Part shown: in pieces, positions 41,501 through 55,500 of the stretch
Numbering within the stretch: position 1 is the first letter of the stretch
How the letters are laid out: every line of letters starts with the position of its first letter
Assembly: GCA_029721515.1 (NCBI GenBank)
Contig: CM056561.1
Coordinates: 3,372,001 to 3,436,000 of the forward strand
DNA length: 64,000 nucleotides
Source: Synanceia verrucosa
Taxonomy: Eukaryota; Chordata; Actinopteri; Perciformes; Synanceiidae
Reading direction: 5' to 3'
Program-made: the position numbers and the translations under genes
The notes under the pieces: generated by a model
The model's input: the letters and a program-made list of their open reading frames with translations, nothing else
What the model was told of the DNA's origin: nothing
Databases searched by the model: none

Positions 41501-44500
41501 TTAGACTCTCGCTGCGCATCCTGTTAGTCACAGTATGCTGACAGCTACAAAGAATGAGAGATAATCGGATGCTTCAATATGGCCTTTTGGTGTGAAATAT
41601 TCTGTGTGTGTGTGTGTGTGTGTATGTGTGTATGTGTCTGCTTTGTTTTGCTGACTTATTCTCCTGGGCCGACCATGTTTTATCTACAGGAAGTTCAAGC
41701 CGACTGGGTATCATGTGAGCCGTGCTTCCCATGACCGCCTACGGTTGCTGTGTAGTGGCAGAAAAGGCTCTAAACACACCCCCATTACAGCTGGACAAAC
41801 GAATGAATATGATCATGCAAATGGGCTCCACAAACAGCTTAAATAAAGGCTCTGCCAGTAATCGGGCTGATCATCGTGACGTGACCACCAGTCAGATCCT
41901 GTGTAAGATAAACACTCATGGTCGGCGTGGTTTTGTTCTTATTGTGGTCCCAAGATCCCAAACTCTTCCTGGTTCTTATTTGCTTTCCTTTAGATTTGTG
42001 GCTTCCCACACAAAGAGCTACACACAGTTTACACTCATACTGTAGTTACACAGGCCAAAAGGTGTTCCCATGCCCTTCTGAGTGATTGCACATTGACTCC
42101 ACGGTGTCCCCTGAGGGCTGAGGCTAAGTGAGTGTTAGTGTTATTACTGAGTGAACTGCTTTAATGAGGCTCTATCAAACACTCCCTCAGCATCTGACAC
42201 TGGACAGACAGGGCATGGGGGCACCACACCATGTGAGTGACCCCATGACTCTCCATTTTATGGCTTGAAAACAGAGCGGAGGAGGAGGCGGCCAGAATGA
42301 ATGAGGCATTCATGTTTAACCTGTGATCTTACCTTGTGGATCTCAGGAGCTGGACATTGATCCATGATTGGCTGGCAGTCATCCCTCTGCCTGCAGGTAT
42401 TTTCACACCAGCCACAGAGGTGGCCATGATCCTCCCGTCCCCAGCACTGGGAGCAGTCTGAACTACCCACTCCACAGTTGTACACCTCCACTAGAGGGAG
42501 ATGGCAGACAGGGCAGAAACACGGAAGCAAATATTAGCGTAACACAGCACTACTGAACTGTGTTTGCCTTGTCTGGTTAACTGCATTAACTGTAGACTCC
42601 TAAAATTCTTTCATAGCTCCCACAGTATATGAACCATATGGGCTGCATGTTTCGAATAACTAGCATAAGCACTTGCGGGATGATATATTCATGGTTATAA
42701 AAATAAACCAGGGAAGAAAAACAGAGCTAGAGGAGTGCAGGAGAACAAAGCCAGTGAGAAACAGACGATTACGTTCATGTTCCAATGTGCCTCCCAGTGA
42801 GAAATCCCATTTGTATCGCCACATGTGCATCTGTGCATGCGTTTGTGTGCACACCGGAGTGTCTGTGTGTGATAAAGTGTGTCTTTTCACAATTTGATGA
42901 CTCTTCATATTATGAAGTCACCGTCATGTTAAAGAGTGCAGGGTGTCTGGCAGTGGCCCAGAGCTGTTGTTCCCATGCTAGACTGAGAACAGAACATCTG
43001 GGAATGGGATAGGAGGGATTGGCGTGTAGCTGCACTGAAGACAACACGCCAAATCCAACAATATGAGGGCCACTTTTCATCATCTCACTGTTGTCATGGA
43101 GCTCAAATTGTATTTGCAACAACACATACGGACACTGCTTGTACAGAGCATTGATAGCACCTTAAATTGCAGTTCCTCTTGTTCTATAATCATTATGCGT
43201 AATTAGACGGTAGCAGAATATGATATTATGGCAAATTACTAGTTGGCAAATTATGTGTTGTAATACATGAACTACCATTATTGCAAGTGAAAGGCTGTCG
43301 AACACTGTTTGTCCCTGTCAGCGATTTTTCATTTTCCTCCAGGTTTAATCAAATCCACCACATCTCATCAGAAAAAACATTTGTCCACAGGTGAAATGCA
43401 TTCTGGGAGCCACAGTGACAGCTATATCAGATTTTTCCCTTGTTTTTGTGAGGTTCTAATTACAGGAGAGCTGAGGAAACAGCTGAAGCGTAGCAAATGG
43501 AAGTTTTCATCTGTTTTCTTTTATTATAAACGTCTACACAACATAAATGTCTCACCTGTCACGGGCTGAGGGCTGTCCACAAAGACATCCTCCCCCCGTT
43601 CACTTAAGAGTCCTCTCCTCCTCAGGTTGAGGTGGTAAACCTGACTCCTGTGGTTAGTGGACAGCTACATGGACAGAAAAGTAGTGGGAAAAAATAAAAC
43701 AGTGTGCTGGGAACGAGTGTTGCTTTGCTTCCACTTGCGTTTACTCTTTCTTGCCGTTGCAGATAATAATGGGTTCTTAGTCAACTTAAAAACAAGGGTT
43801 TAAAATAATTGCAATAAAAACAAGTTACAAACAAGGCCTAAACCTCCCAATAATGAACACACTGAATCAGTAAATGCACAGTAACTGAGCTGGTCTTTAT
43901 TCAGAGCTGGAAAATGAACATACTACTTATTTCTGATAGATCACTGTCTGTACTTACTGATACTCCGCTGCACTTGACGGTCGAGCTGTTCAGCCATGTG
44001 GCTTCATATCGCTGCTCTGTCCCAAAGTCACACTCCAGCTCCTCCCCCTGTTATGCAAAGTTATGCAAACAATATGCAGTATTAATGACTAGCAATTAAA
44101 TAGTGATATCATGCTGTTCACACAATGTGATAACTACTGCTTTAGCAGCCAAAATGAGCTTCTGCAGAAAAATACTCCTTCAAATATGTCTGGTAACAAT
44201 TGACAAAGAGTACCAGGAAACTGAAATAACCCACAATAATTGTCCCTGCCAGGAAAATATGCAATCCATTCAAAATTCATATTCATAAACATCTGGACCC
44301 ACACCTCTGCAAAGTCATCTGGGAGCCAGAGTAATGAATATGAATTCATTCTTCATAAGATTTCATGAATTTTATGAAGAGCCTTGAGTCCAGGTATGAG
44401 AAGGTAAGACCATAAAGAAGTAAAGATCGGTAAGAGCAGTAAAAGGTAATTACTTTAAGTGGCAGAAATCATTTGTCTGTGAGTGCAGCCAGCTTAAATT

Positions 44501-47500
44501 GGTCTCCCTTTATCACCCTCTCCAGTCCAGGACAGCCATTTCTCTCTGCTTTTTTAACACCAGAGATGCTTGATGTTTTTGGCTTCTAGCAGGTTATTTT
44601 TTCCCCCCAGAAAAAAACCCAAACACACCACACACTGAAACGTTCTGTGCACTGATGTTCAGCATGACAATAGATACTGGAGGATAAACTTGCAAGCACT
44701 TCCTTGTTGCTGCATGTTTAGTATGACTGTTTATCACGCTTGAGTCTAAATAATTTATTTTAGGTTTGTGCAAAAAAAGTGTGGGAACCAAACCAAAATT
44801 CACCACAAATTCCTGAAAGACTGAGTGATGGCGATGCTTTTTTTTTTTGAGAGCGACAACACATTTCCTGCTGTGTTTACTTGCCGACAGGATGAGAACA
44901 CTATTCACACGTCAATCTGAATAAACTATCATAATAAAGAGTAGTAAGAATAGCCAGTCTCGTCCAGGCTGCCCTGAGGATGTGTATGTGTGTGAATTTG
45001 TATGTGACTCAATGTCTGTCACCATAGCAACACACCGGGAGAGGGCTCGAAAGGCCAGCCAGGGTTAGGCGTGTGACTGACCACGCCTGGCAACTCGTCA
45101 GCACTGGAATTTTTAGAAGATCCCAGTCGTGTCCTTATCAGCGATGCAGGATCAGCGCCTGACTTGCTCAGCATGGATTAAGCGTGAGAATAGTGGTCTA
45201 AAAAACAGATCTGGAAAGTCTTGCCGAATTTAAAAAGAACATGAGCAAAATAAATCTCCTGTCGTGTGTGCTGCCTCAGACCGACTGCATATTGTACACT
45301 GTGCTGACGAGGACACAACTCAGCTCGTCACAGTCAGATACCAGAGGCATGGTGGGCTCAGGCAGCTGAGCCCGGAGCAACATAAGCATAAAGATACTCG
45401 CTCATTCTTCATTTTCATCTCTGTCTCACAATGTGGAGAGCACCCAAACTCAGGTTTTGCTCATTTATTGACCCAAATCGCAGCACACAAATATCCATCT
45501 GTGTTTTACTCAGCTTGAAGCAGCCACACCATATGCTTCGGTTTTCTTCCAATCATTTTCACAACATGCACGCTTGGACAAAGTCCAAGTCCAGCTCTAT
45601 AGCTGGAGGTTGTCTGCCGTACCTCCTGGATGTTGCTGAGGGATAAGGTGAAGTCCTGAACCATTTCTGATGGTGATGGAGGAACCTCTGAGGCGACCAG
45701 TCGGGGACAGGAAGCTGCATTCTGCGGAGAGGTGGGGTGAAGGGACAGGAAGTGACATATAGGAGTTAAAGAAAACAATGGCTCCCCTGCACACATCCGC
45801 AACCCAAAATACCTGTCCTGTTTATCTGGAGGAGGAGGAAATGAGAGGGTGAAGTCTCGCTCTGAGGGAAACAACAATAGCTTCAAATAGAGAGACGATG
45901 AGGGATTAGAAAAACAGACCCACCGGACACTGTGATGGGCTCAGCAGAACAGGAAAAACCACCTCATCTCTTTATGACCTACATTACGAAAGACCTAATC
46001 GACTTCTCTCATGTTTAAAAAAGAACCTAAACTTTAAATAACTGGAAGTTACTTGAAAAGCACAGGTCTCCTGTGTTTTAATGTGTGTTTTGTGTATCTT
46101 GGGACCTGAAACAGCATGCCTGACGAGGATTTATTGTGTTTGTTTAGAAAAATGCAATGCTGTTTTTATTGCTTCACTTGTTTAACAAAAGGAGCTCTTT
46201 TCCTATTCAGGGGGTCTTGTGATATAAAGCCCAATGTTAAACACTCACAGCAATAAAACAAGACCACTTGACCAGCAGCTGACCAGAGGAGTGTGAGTCA
46301 CATCCTCTCCCCTTTTACTGGGAACAGTGCTGAGAGTGGACGCAGTCCACTACACCCTCAGGGCCAAAGCATGCTGGGAGGTTGCCTCCTCTCACAGAGG
46401 CCATGTGATCTGGTTAGGCAATATAACGCCAGAGGGGACAGGAATAATACCATGGCTGATTTCATCTTGATGTTGTCAGGAACATGCACCACAAACAGCA
46501 GTATCTAGGGAGCTTTAATTGGTTTCAATGAGGCTACTATAGTTTTGATTTGTTTGCTTACACTGTCATGGGGCTTTACGTTATCAAAAACACACATCTA
46601 CATAATCTATTTCTACAGTCTGAGACACCAATTTAAAATGAAAGGTTATAACGAACCATGGTTGAAAATGTAGGTGTGGATTTATCTTTAACATCTAGTA
46701 ATAATCCCCTATAAAAATAGGGACTGAGTGACTCTACTCTTCCACACTCTGAGATGTCAAACAAAACTGCCAAAAAGAGAAACTTAAGAGGAGCTTTAAA
46801 ATGGTACATTACCCTGCAAGAAGTCTGTTAAACCAGAGCCTCTTGAGCTTTTATAGTGGGGTTTTCATTTCTATATACTGTGGTTGAGACACTTGTAACT
46901 TCATACTGTATTACCACATGATTGCTCTTGCCTATTACAACACTCTTGGAAGAGTTGGGCAGCAGCAGAGTCTGTCTGAGGGTCTGAATAGTGAGAACTT
47001 AATGTTATGAGATCCTCCAGGCGCATGCTTGCTTGATGGATTACAGAAAAAGAAGGATTACTCACCTCTAGCAAAATGTGCTTTGACTCGTCTTTACTGG
47101 AGACACAGAGGTGGTTCTCAGGGTCCCAGTAGCACTTCCACCTGGTGCTGAGGCAGCTCACACACCTGGCAGAAATGAATATACATACATGGAAAAAGTT
47201 GAGAAACGAGGATCAAATTGAGCCAAGTTTTCCCCTCTGATCTGTTCCCATGCAGCAAATACAGTCTCTTCCATATTTTGACCAAACTGAAGTGATTACA
47301 GGCATCAAAGTTTAGCTAAGAAAACGAAGTAATGATTAGTCACGGTCGCACACACATTCATTCCACAGTTAGGACACTGCCAGCGACGAGGTCAAGCTGG
47401 GCCAAATATGCTGAGATGAAACAAAGTGCTTCTCTATAAACATGTGGCGAGCTTAAAAGCTGCAGATGCCCTTAGATCCTCAGCAGCGTGTTTGACAGCT

Positions 47501-49517
47501 AGAACCTGGTCTTCATAATAAAGGATAGATCTGGTGACATTCTACATTTTATTCTATGGTTTCAAATATGACAATATGTGGGTTCCTGAAACCCTGGTTC
47601 CATGTGGATGAAAAAAAAAACTCATTCACATATCTTGAGGTGAGAGGTCAAAAGACCTCTTTGATAAAGGCCATGGTTTTTTTTTTTTTGCCTAACTTTT
47701 GAGCATGATCAACCTTTGTTCCCAACAAGTTAACATGACATGATCTTGTTTTCTAATTATATATCTGGATATAATTTTTTATACTTTAATACTGCTCTTC
47801 TGTCTTGTACTTGATACTGTAAATAGTAATACTTTTTTTCCCCTTTTTCATATTGTGATTCCATTTCTTGCTGTTGCTGCAATGTAATTTCAAAGGTTGG
47901 GATCAATAAATAATTGTATTTCATATGATACCAGTATCTTCACTCCAGCTATTAGACTGATCCCACTACAACCTCTAAAAGACAGGATTGTTAAGAGGTT
48001 AATAGCCTATGTAATAAAAGATCGATACTTGATGCAATGTTATATTGATTTTTCTCCCACCCCCTGATAAATATACATAAAATAAGGTTTGTTGTGATTT
48101 GGGTGATCCACCCTGGAAGCTAGACTAAGTTAAGATTAGACGTGCAGTTGAGAAGATTAAGGGTAGAACGAATGTGTGAGTGTCTTCTCGATAAACCACC
48201 TTAACTGGAACACCTCCACTGTGCAGCATGGATGTGTGTGTGTCGCTGTATTGCCTCCAGGAGGAGACAGATGTCCCACACTAGGAATGATAGCGCCTCC
48301 AGTGATAGCAGCCCTCCGAGGGGGTCTTCAGACGAGTGGGAGTAGATTGGGATGGGTGTGAGGGGATGCAGAAGTGTAATCGAAACCTGTGTGTGTGTTC
48401 TGATTAGAAGCAGATGATCCCCTCAAGGTCCTTATCAGCAGCAGCTTTTCTGTTTTCCCTGACTCCCTTTCTGTCCCACTAAAAACACCCAGACACTACT
48501 TACACTCAGCAGACACACCGCTCACACACTCCCACGTCATGCTCAACCAAACTAGGGCTGCAACTAACAATGGTTTTCATTGCTGATTAATCTGCAGATT
48601 AATCAATTAGTTGTTTGGGCTATGAAAAATGGTGAATACATGTGGGTCAGTGTTTCCCAGAAGACCAAGATGACCTCTAATGTCCTTGTTCTATCCACAT
48701 TTCTATGTCACTTTACTGTCTTCAGAATCAGAATCAGCTTTATTGGCCAGGTATGTTTTCACATACTACGAATGTGATGTTGATTTGGACCAAATAAAAA
48801 ATTTAAAAATATGGGTGAGTGCTAAAGCCAGAATCTCTCTTATTTCTGGAGTTAATTTCCCCTTCTTCCTGTGCTCCCTGTCCTGAAGCTGTATAATTAA
48901 GATGTACAGTTATATAAATATCTATTTTTCTTTTATAAAGAAGCATTTTATGGAGCTAACTTATTCCCTCATTCTGGGAAAATCATCTGGTGCAGGCAGG
49001 GTTGTGTTTTTGTTTAGTTTTTTTTTAAGGGTAAGTAAATAATAAAATATGTAAAAGATAAATAACAAACTAAATAAAAAAATTGGTAGGGAAGGAAAAA
49101 TCAGAGAACATTTAAGGAGCTGGAATCCAGCTGGAAATGAAGACTTTTTATTTTTTCCCCCATATATCACATTAGCTGGTGATTAATTTAATAGTTGACA
49201 ACTTATTGATTAATCGTTGCAGCTGTAGACCAAAACACTGACAGTCAATACCCTGTGACACTGCCCACCCCGAGTCATAATGACCACACACACACAAACA
49301 CACTAAATACACAGTCAGACTCACACTCTCAGGGCCTCTCAGTGGACACAGCGGTTAAACACACACCCTCAATCATGTCTCTGTCAAAAGGGAAAACGTC
49401 CAGAAGAAAAGACCAGAGTGGCAGAGAGAGACGGAGTAGAGACAGGCAAGGGGAAGGAGGGGAAAAGAAAGGAGAAGTGGCAAAGTGTGAGCCGTAAAGA
49501 GCAAATAAAACAGAGAA

Positions 49518-49554
<37 letters not shown>

Positions 49555-52500
49555 TGGTTGTCCTGCTGGGCTGTTTGGTGAGACAGGAATGCTGTCGTCT
49601 GGTTGCCATTAACACCCTGCCTAGTGACCACTGTGAACGGGTCATGGGAGAAATGGCTAAACACTCTCTTACACACACACACACAAACACAGTCACAAAG
49701 AAAAATACACATACTGACTCAACACACAAACATCACAAATAAAAACTTCTTAAAACTAGACTTCACTATTTTCCTCCAGGGCAGTGAGGAACGTTTCAAA
49801 CCAAAAATAAACCTGATATTTTGCCATGTAAATGTAGCCACAACTCTCTTTTTTAACTCTCTCTTTTTAACAAATCAGTTTTATGTTTTAAAGCTGCAAC
49901 AAGATTATTGTTTAGCTTTCCTTAAAAAAAAGTCATCCTCAAATCTGTGGAAATCGTCCGTGTTGAAACATAAAACAAATAAAATGCAGCTTTAACCATC
50001 TCAGTTTAAGCATTTACTACTACATTACACACTCATATAGTAAGATTATCAACGCATCCATGAGACAATTATGTATCCACCCTAATCAATTTAAAAAAGC
50101 TAATTTAAAACAACAGCCAAATGGTATAAACTTCAACCCCTAGTACCATGAACTAGCTGGCCACTGCTAACTAATTTTGAAATGCTAATCAGGTTAGCTG
50201 TAAATAATAAATGTTAGCAAAAGAAGAAACAAAAATATTGTGTATATATAAAATCTGCTTTCATCTGTCCCCATCATGCCCACGACATGAAAATAATAGC
50301 TAATAGCTTGTTAGCATGAGTTAAAAGACAGCAGGTTGATGCTAGCTTGCTAAATAACCACAAATTAAACTTAAACAGGAGATTAAAAAAACTGAAAAAC
50401 CCTGTTTCATTATCAACCAGGTGTTAAACAGACAAAAAGAGACATTTTTACTGTTTATCGTTTTCCTCTTACCAGCATTAGCTGAATATAATCAGAAGCT
50501 GCAGCCCTAAATTTGGTTTATTGTCCAGTTTTTTGGCAGAACATCCAGAGACACAGCGTTGACATCGTTTCAACTCCTTGAGTGCCCGGAAAATTTGTTT
50601 TTGCTCAAGTAATTAAATCACACGCTGAAGCAGCATGGGATGGTAGATTTCCCAATCCAACGATCAGTTTGCAGTAACTTATTTCTATTTCCTACATAAT
50701 ACTGATGCATGCAGATGAAATACAAAAACGTATTAGATTTCAGTTTGATCACATTAGGAAAATGCCTAAGTGATGGCACAAAACAAAAGAGATCCTACTA
50801 TCTGGTTTAATTGCAGAGAAGTGGCTCATAAGACTCTCTTTGGGGATTATTAAAAAAACAGCTTGAAAGTGATTAAAATCAGACAGAGTATAGCAGCTCC
50901 ACAGTTTGCAGCCCAATGGCCATCCTGTGAGAATGGCACTTTGCTCATTATCACCTTCAACAAACCACCGTCTAATTTCACACCCCTGAACCTCGCCGAG
51001 CACTGAGGAAGTGAGCACATATTGGGTGCAGTCTTGCACACATGTACCTGCAACCGCTGTGTTCACACCTCCAGAGTGTTTTCAAAAAATGAACAAAAGG
51101 GACACACCCAAACGATTTCTATCTAAGGCAATCAGTCTCTCACACACACTGACACACGCACAATAATGCCCCTCTAAGCCTAAAGATCTGCCCATCAGAT
51201 AAAGTGGATCTTCTGACATGGTCCAACATGCAAGAGGAAGCCAGCTGGATTGCCTGAAGATATGAGAAAAGCCTCTTTGTGACCAGGCCGTACAAGTCGC
51301 AGTCCTTCATAAAAAACAAACATCAACAGAGCCAGCCAGACATACATATCCAATTTCCTTTGGCTTAACGTTTACGGCATATTAATCCCATATTTGATTC
51401 CTCTCTGAGAAACCCTGAGTAAGCCAAATACACAACATGCCCTCCGAGAGGACGTGTCGGCAATATTTACCCACAAAGGCCGACAGAGAAAGCAGAAGGA
51501 AAAACATGTGGCAGAGGTTAGGGACAAGCCTTGGGGTTTTCTTTCAGTTTCCAGCTCTGTGTGCACACATCATACCAGAGAGCTGACACCTGAGTGATGT
51601 CCTACAGCTTGGCTATCATCATAGTTTATTGGCATTTAGGAATCATTTAGGGAAGGTTTGTTTTAAGGGATCACATAGCCGGTGGATGAAGACCTGAGCA
51701 GTGGTGGAAATAAAACTCCTATCCTGTAATTAGGTAGGTAAAAGTACCAATACAAAAGTTAAAATACTTGATTTAAAAGCACAGAAGTGTTATCAGCAAA
51801 ATGCAATTAAAGCATTATCCTGCAACACAAATTTGCACTCCTATCTGGACATTTCCCCAGTCTTTGCTTTTTCAGTGAAATACGAGACATTTTTTATCTG
51901 AAGTTATTTAAATGAAAAGTTACAGGCACTGTGGTTTTTGTAAGGGGTCACTCTATTATATATTCTAAATATTAATAACTTATAAGTTGGATGAAGGAAA
52001 AATAAATTAAAAAAACTCTGGAATATCACGGAGAATAAGTATAAAGTAGTATAAACTTCATGAACAAACACGGTCGTTGAGTAAATCCACTAACCGCCCA
52101 CCACTGTGTTTAGTGAATAAATCTGGACGTAAAGCTTCAGAAAGAATTTGAGAAACACAGCTGGGACAATGAATGTGTGACTCACGATGTTTTGGGGTGT
52201 ATCGCTCCAGTCCTCTCGCAGTCGTAGATGATGAAGCTCCCAGATACCACAGATGTGCCGTTCACTTTTATCGCCACAGAAACGGTCAGATGATCTGCAG
52301 AAACAAAGGCATGCAAACAATGCAGCATGTGTTGAGATGGTATCACCGTTATAACACAAACTAAACAGCGAGGCATCGCGCTACACTGACTTTGCCGTTT
52401 TTTCAAAGACGAAGAGGGAAATTACATTTGTCCTGGTGCAGCTCAACGTGCCGTAAATAAAGAGAAGAACCACATACTGTAACTGTATTTATATTGTGTG

Positions 52501-55500
52501 GAGAGATACTGGCACAGTTTTGGCACACAGCACAACGGATGCTCACAGTCTCACCTGTGCCGGGGAGGATTGGTTGGTACTTTTCTCGAGGAAGCAGAGG
52601 ACAGGTCTGGATCTGAGCAGGACCATAATCCAGGTGCACCGTGGCAGCTGTAGAAACACCCGGTCCATATTCGCACTCCACGCGGGATCCAACCAGATCA
52701 GGAACACTGCCATTTATCAGAATGCCGACATCCTACAGACGGACGCAAATATAGGAGCGTAAATACGAATCATCTTAACAGAAATTAATTACTAAATAAA
52801 TTCCACATGCCCACGCACATACAATCAAATCCAGTGTACGTACGGTGAGATATTGGTAGAGGGCAAATGGAGCTGGCATTACTTCAGGCAGAGAGATGGA
52901 GAAGCTAATGTGCAATGAAGAAACAGATGGCACAGTGCGATATTCACATCTAAATGTGGCTATGTGATGAAGTATGACAGACGTATAATGAGAAACATAA
53001 CACCTCACTGACATGACTACTTTTCACCAAATTATTTCAATGTGAGAGAGAAAGAGGGGAAGGTGTTGGGGGGGCACACAAAGATAGTTAAGCAGAGAGG
53101 AAGAGCAAGATGGCACATTCTGTGGCTCAGCAGATAGCAGCTGAAGTGGCCGGCAACATGTACCAACTTGTCTTAAAAAGTCTGCTCTATTGTTTGGTGG
53201 GATTGATCTTTTCCTGCCTCGGGTCCTGACTTCCTGCCTGCTGCTTCCTGTTTGGGGAGACAACCTTGAGCCAAGCTTCCTGTAGCTGTGAAGGAGGCCT
53301 GTGGATCGGGCAGCTGCTAGATCCATTACAGCCCAAAGCAAAACTGACCTACATAACAAGCAAACATCCACAATTAATGAACTAATTAATGACCTGTCGC
53401 CTCTCAGTCTCGTCTAATTATGAGCTGTAATTAAAGGTCAAATATATTCCGCGTGTCAATATTCGGAGAGCTAATTATCATAGTGTTATTATGATTCTGT
53501 TACATGAGAAACTGATGGGAAGAAATTATTTTAAAAAGTTTACATGCCATATAAATATAATGCAGCCACAGTTTGAATATATTATCCGGCCAAGTTTGAT
53601 TAAAGTCAGGCCGCAGAAATCGATGTTCCACAGTTTTTCGGTGCCACAAAAGCCAGGTGAAGCGTTTAAGACGACACATTTTGCAGATGCTTGTCGCTGA
53701 AGTCAAGAAGCGATGATGAAGCTCATCCTGCTGTAAGGTTCGTTTTCAGAGCGGCAGGACAGCCGTCGTCTCAAATTTTAACTTGCATTTCCTCGTCTGC
53801 ACAACAAAACTTCCCTAAAGGGAGCTTGACTCATGTGTGTCATATGCTCTTGATGGTATTACTGTTTTGTCGAACAATAATCTTTGTGGTTTGTCTAATC
53901 AGTTTGCTGCTGAATATGGGGGCAACAATACACTGCTTTAAGTACTGTATACTAACATTTAACATTCTGTATTATTCACTTGGTGAAAGCTACTCCAAAT
54001 TAAATCTAAATAAAAAGATAAAGTGTATTGCTCAGATTACACTGTTTTTTTTTTTTACTTTTCACAGACACAGCTGTCACAAATTTGCTGCTTTTTTTTT
54101 TCTTCAGGTGTGAGTATCTCCATCAACAGCTCCCTCAAAGATATTTAGTATGCACAGTGACATTTTGCACATACTTTTGTCACTTTTACAGACATGAAAA
54201 GTGACTAAAACTCAGTTGAAAATACTGTGTAGAATTGATTTGAATTTATACAGCAGCAGATGTCAATATCACAGCCCATCAGGCCTAATTAATAGATTTC
54301 AGAGACACAACTGCAACACAACAATGTTTAAAGTCAATGGTTGGACAGAAACTGAAGGAAGAACACAGACTAAGACGCTAATATGGCATGCTAATGCTAA
54401 ACTAAATTAAGGTGATGGTTTATTGTTGTACTGACTTATGTTTGTGTTGCTGTTGAGCAGTTCAACAGCAATGGAGTTCTGGACATCTCTGGCAACGCGT
54501 TTCAGGCGGTTTCTCCAAATAGAGTTACCGTCACAACAATTAACGCGTTAACGTGCTAATTTCGACAGCCATAATTAAATCAAATAATGACGATTGCAAT
54601 TAATACAGTAAATACCTAATGACATGATGCCAGTTTGACTGTTCCAAAGAACACACAAGTAATAGAGTTATATATCAAAACACACCTTAATACCGTAATT
54701 AATCTAAAGTTCAGTGTCTGCTGATGAGCAGGAGGGAGATGAACAGCTGTCGTGGCGACATTAACAACTGGCCCTGCAGCAAAATAAGGACAGACACTTC
54801 GCTCTTTCTTTTGCCCCACTCAGGATTAAAAATAATGAAAATAATTACATTAGATGATATTGTAGCCTGTATGAGATCAGATTTCTGAATGTCACAAACC
54901 AATTACCTCATGGCTGAATTGCATAATCAGGCATGTCGGAAACAAATTTCACAGGTCAAAGTTATCAGGCATGAAGCATTATTAATGAGGAATAATTAGC
55001 TAGGTTTTGTTTTCCACGATGTTCCATTTCTATTGCACTTTATAAAATACAAAACAGTTTTATATTAATTTCCTGAACTATGAAAGTTATAGTCAGTGTG
55101 CTATGTGGCTGCAAATATTTGTATAAAATAAAGTCGTATTGGGTTTGAGCAACAGTGCAGACTGGGGTCATTTGGGGTCAATTTCAGATACAATAAACTT
55201 GCTTTTTTTGCTTCAAATAGCTCTAATGTATCAGATGTGATGCTGGCGCCTCAGAATAATGTGTCTCAATGTTTGTGGTAAGTAAACCTGAAACATTTTA
55301 GCCACAGTTTTTGTTTCTAGGGGAACAGCAGAGTGTGGCATGCTCGTTCATGCTGTGCCACCAGTAAGATCTGATTTCACTCACACACACACACACCTGG
55401 TCTGTTTTACGACTGAAGTCATATGTAAACTACATTCTCAGTGTCCTGGTTACAGCTCAACCAACTGTGAAAGAGCAAACCCACAGGACTGATCATATTA

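Larger units (their letters stand above)
47166..52185. other. plxnd1 intron (5020 bp) rich in transposon remnants
   Basis: Contains the LINE-tail-like fragment (47740-47935), the MITE with nested insert (48553-49232), a GT run (49521-49553), an AC run near 49671-49685 and the CAGTGGTGG element (51699-52106). Bases 50020-51690 hold nothing I recognise. Confidence 0.65.

Noticed and set aside
49329..49729. Open frames of 118-127 residues through the GT/AC runs
   Set aside because: Low-complexity VCVC and THTH translation of microsatellites.
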